The position numbers were made by a program, and so were the translations under genes. Positions 5,724 to 6,692 of a stretch of 6,692 nt of DNA are shown here, piece after piece. The first letter of the stretch is position 1, and each line of letters begins with the position of its first letter. Source of the stretch: Anaerolineales bacterium (GTDB taxonomy: Bacteria > Chloroflexota > Anaerolineae > Epilineales > JAANWY01); assembly GCA_018263655.1 (NCBI GenBank), contig JAANWY010000396.1, forward strand, positions 7,501 to 14,192. The letters are read 5' to 3'. Under the pieces are notes generated by a model. That model was not told the origin of the DNA and did no database searches. It was given only the letters and a program-made list of their open reading frames with translations.

Positions 5724-6419
5724 ATGGCATCTGGCGACAAGGTCTTGGTTATCGACGATGATACCACGTTGTTGAATCTTCTTCAGCAGAGCCTTGGGAA
5801 AGCCGGCTATGAAGTCATCACCTCGACTAACGGACTCAACGGTCTTCAGAAGATGTATGAGGAGCGACCAGACCTCATCATCCTCGATGTGATGATGCCC
5901 AGAATGGACGGCTGGGAGACTTGCCGGCGGATTCGGGAAATGTCTCAGGTGCCCATCATCATGCTCACGGCTAAGGACGAAGAAGCCGAGAAGCTCAAGG
6001 GTTTTGAATCCGGCGTCGATGACTACGTCACCAAGCCATTTAGTTTTGCGGAGCTGACGGCGCGCGTAGAGGCAGTGCTCCATCGGACACGCCAGCGGCC
6101 GCCACAGCATAAGCCGACCGTCCACCACATAGACGATCTGACGATTAACCTAGAGAACCGGCGCGTGACGAAGAACGGCGAGGTTCTCGATTTGACCCCC
6201 ACCGAATATCGTTTGTTGGCCACGCTGGTGGAGAATGCCGGCCGTGTCCTCTCCCACGAGCAGTTGCTGAGTGATGTCTGGGGGCCGGAGTACGTGGATG
6301 ATACCGGGTACGTGAAACGCTACATCTGGTATCTACGCCAGAAGCTGGAAGACGACCCCAGTCAACCCAAGTACATTTTGACCGAGCGAGGGTTTGGTTA
6401 CCGCTTTCGCAGAGACTGA
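5724..6419 (+). CDS. OmpR/PhoB-family response regulator (DNA-binding)
   Basis: The 231-residue cytoplasmic transcription factor is the likely partner of the kinase that ends 1 nt upstream. The receiver domain (about 6-118) has the acidic pocket at D11/D12, phospho-acceptor D55 in LIILDVMMPRMDG, T82 in IIMLTAKD and K104 in YVTKPF, so all switch residues are present. After a short basic, proline-containing linker (about 119-133), the winged-helix DNA-binding domain spans about 135-230, with DLTPTEYRLLATLVENAGRV, the LLSDVWG segment, a recognition helix around 190-208 (VDDTGYVKRYIWYLRQKLE) and the final wing ERGFGYRFR. Length is typical of the family (225-240). Targets are not shown; the promoters between this operon and the peptidase gene are the natural candidates, by inference. 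Confidence 0.95.
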   Translation: MASGDKVLVIDDDTTLLNLLQQSLGKAGYEVITSTNGLNGLQKMYEERPDLIILDVMMPRMDGWETCRRIREMSQVPIIMLTAKDEEAEKLKGFESGVDDYVTKPFSFAELTARVEAVLHRTRQRPPQHKPTVHHIDDLTINLENRRVTKNGEVLDLTPTEYRLLATLVENAGRVLSHEQLLSDVWGPEYVDDTGYVKRYIWYLRQKLEDDPSQPKYILTERGFGYRFRRD

Positions 6420-6427
6420 TCCAACGT

Positions 6428-6462
6428 GATGCGTGATGATGGCGATTCACCCATCACGCGTC
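6428..6462. other. Inverted repeat just after the response regulator
   Basis: The arms gatgcgtgatg (6428-6438) and catcacgcgtc (6452-6462) can pair over 11 positions, one of them a G-U, with a 13-nt loop. It begins 8 nt past the regulator stop. No run of T follows on either strand, so it is not a classical intrinsic terminator; it could stabilise the 3' end of the operon mRNA or bind a protein. Confidence 0.5.
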
Positions 6463-6478
6463 GTGGCCGGAAATGCAA

Positions 6479-6532
6479 CGTCAAACGGAACCCACTTCTT
6501 ACCCCACTGGGATGTCAGATTCCGGTTTGACG
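6479..6532. other. Imperfect inverted repeat in the intergenic region
   Basis: The arms cgtcaaacggaa (6479-6490) and ttccggtttgacg (6520-6532) pair over 12 bp with a single bulged G at 6524; the loop is 29 nt. The function is unknown. With its neighbours on either side it forms a series of three inverted repeats within 150 bp. Confidence 0.5.
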
Positions 6533-6539
6533 GACTCAA

Positions 6540-6576
6540 AGAGAGATGCCCCGGTGACGACCCGGGGCATCTCTTT
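6540..6576. terminator. Strong hairpin, probable intrinsic terminator, possibly bidirectional
   Basis: A perfect 13-bp stem, agagatgccccgg (6542-6554) with ccggggcatctct (6562-6574), encloses a 7-nt loop and can extend by one G-U and one A-U pair. The plus-strand tail after it (tttgtatctgttc) is moderately T-rich; the minus-strand tail (ctttgag) is shorter. It lies 120 nt past the regulator stop and 32 nt past the stop of the minus-strand gene entering from the right, so it may end both transcripts. The T tract is weaker than in textbook examples. Confidence 0.7.
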
Positions 6577-6605
6577 GTATCTGTTCAGAGTGGCCAGGCA
6601 GCTTG

Positions 6606-6692
6606 CTACTTCTGGGCGAGAAGATCGGTGGTCCCCTGCGCGACGATGAGATTCAGGATCTTGCCAACTTCATCTTGAATTGGGAACCGACA
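6606..6692 (-). CDS. C-terminal 28 residues of an unidentified protein (enters from the right edge)
   Basis: On the minus strand one frame is open from the window edge to a TAG at 6606-6608, ending in VAQGTTDLLAQK; the other two minus frames meet a stop within about 40 nt of the edge. The composition looks like real protein, with an amphipathic stretch (DEVGKILNLIVAQG). The strong hairpin 32 nt downstream is in the right place to terminate it. The gene would converge with the two-component operon. Too little is present to name the family. The first base in the window completes a codon here (frame begins at 6692). Confidence 0.55.
   Translation of the reverse strand, partial: CRFPIQDEVGKILNLIVAQGTTDLLAQK

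Noticed and set aside
6433..6678. 81-codon plus-strand frame across the right intergenic region
   Set aside because: It runs through all three inverted repeats, including the probable terminator, and opposite the minus-strand C-terminal frame; its translation resembles no protein family.

Overview
The window (about 6.7 kb, moderately GC-rich) is ordinary bacterial chromosome with tightly packed genes. It has no mobile element, CRISPR array, tRNA or rRNA that I can see. Protein flavour fits a Chloroflexota-like bacterium: a DnaX with a long acidic/proline-rich linker followed by a conserved C-terminal domain, a cytoplasmic seven-bladed S9 peptidase, and PhoB-type regulator wording. This placement is an impression from the sequences, not a search result.

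Left half, minus strand (read right to left): an S9-family alpha/beta-hydrolase peptidase (2636-4465), then dnaX (783-2564), ybaB/ebfC (435-779) and the first 144 codons of recR (433 to the window edge). dnaX-ybaB-recR is the widely conserved replication/repair cluster. Its genes are spaced by 3 and 1 nt, and the ybaB ribosome site lies inside the last two dnaX codons, so the three are almost certainly co-transcribed and probably translationally coupled. The peptidase ends 71 nt upstream of dnaX with no visible terminator between them, so read-through is possible, although dnaX may also have a weak promoter of its own.

Right half, plus strand: a two-component system, with a membrane histidine kinase (4535-5722) followed 1 nt later by an OmpR/PhoB-type response regulator (5724-6419). 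It is divergent from the peptidase. The 69-bp gap between the two start codons carries two good sigma70-like promoters facing opposite ways whose -10 boxes overlap by 2 bp, so the polymerases should exclude each other. This is the most interesting regulatory feature of the window. The kinase gene ends in a 12-bp x3 in-frame tandem repeat just before the regulator's ribosome site.

Right end: a 186-nt intergenic region with three successive inverted repeats, the last a strong 13-bp GC-rich hairpin likely to act as a (possibly bidirectional) terminator. Past it is the C-terminal end of an unidentified minus-strand gene entering from the right edge.

I do not find a convincing undescribed system here. 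The findings below are modest, testable regulatory and structural observations.
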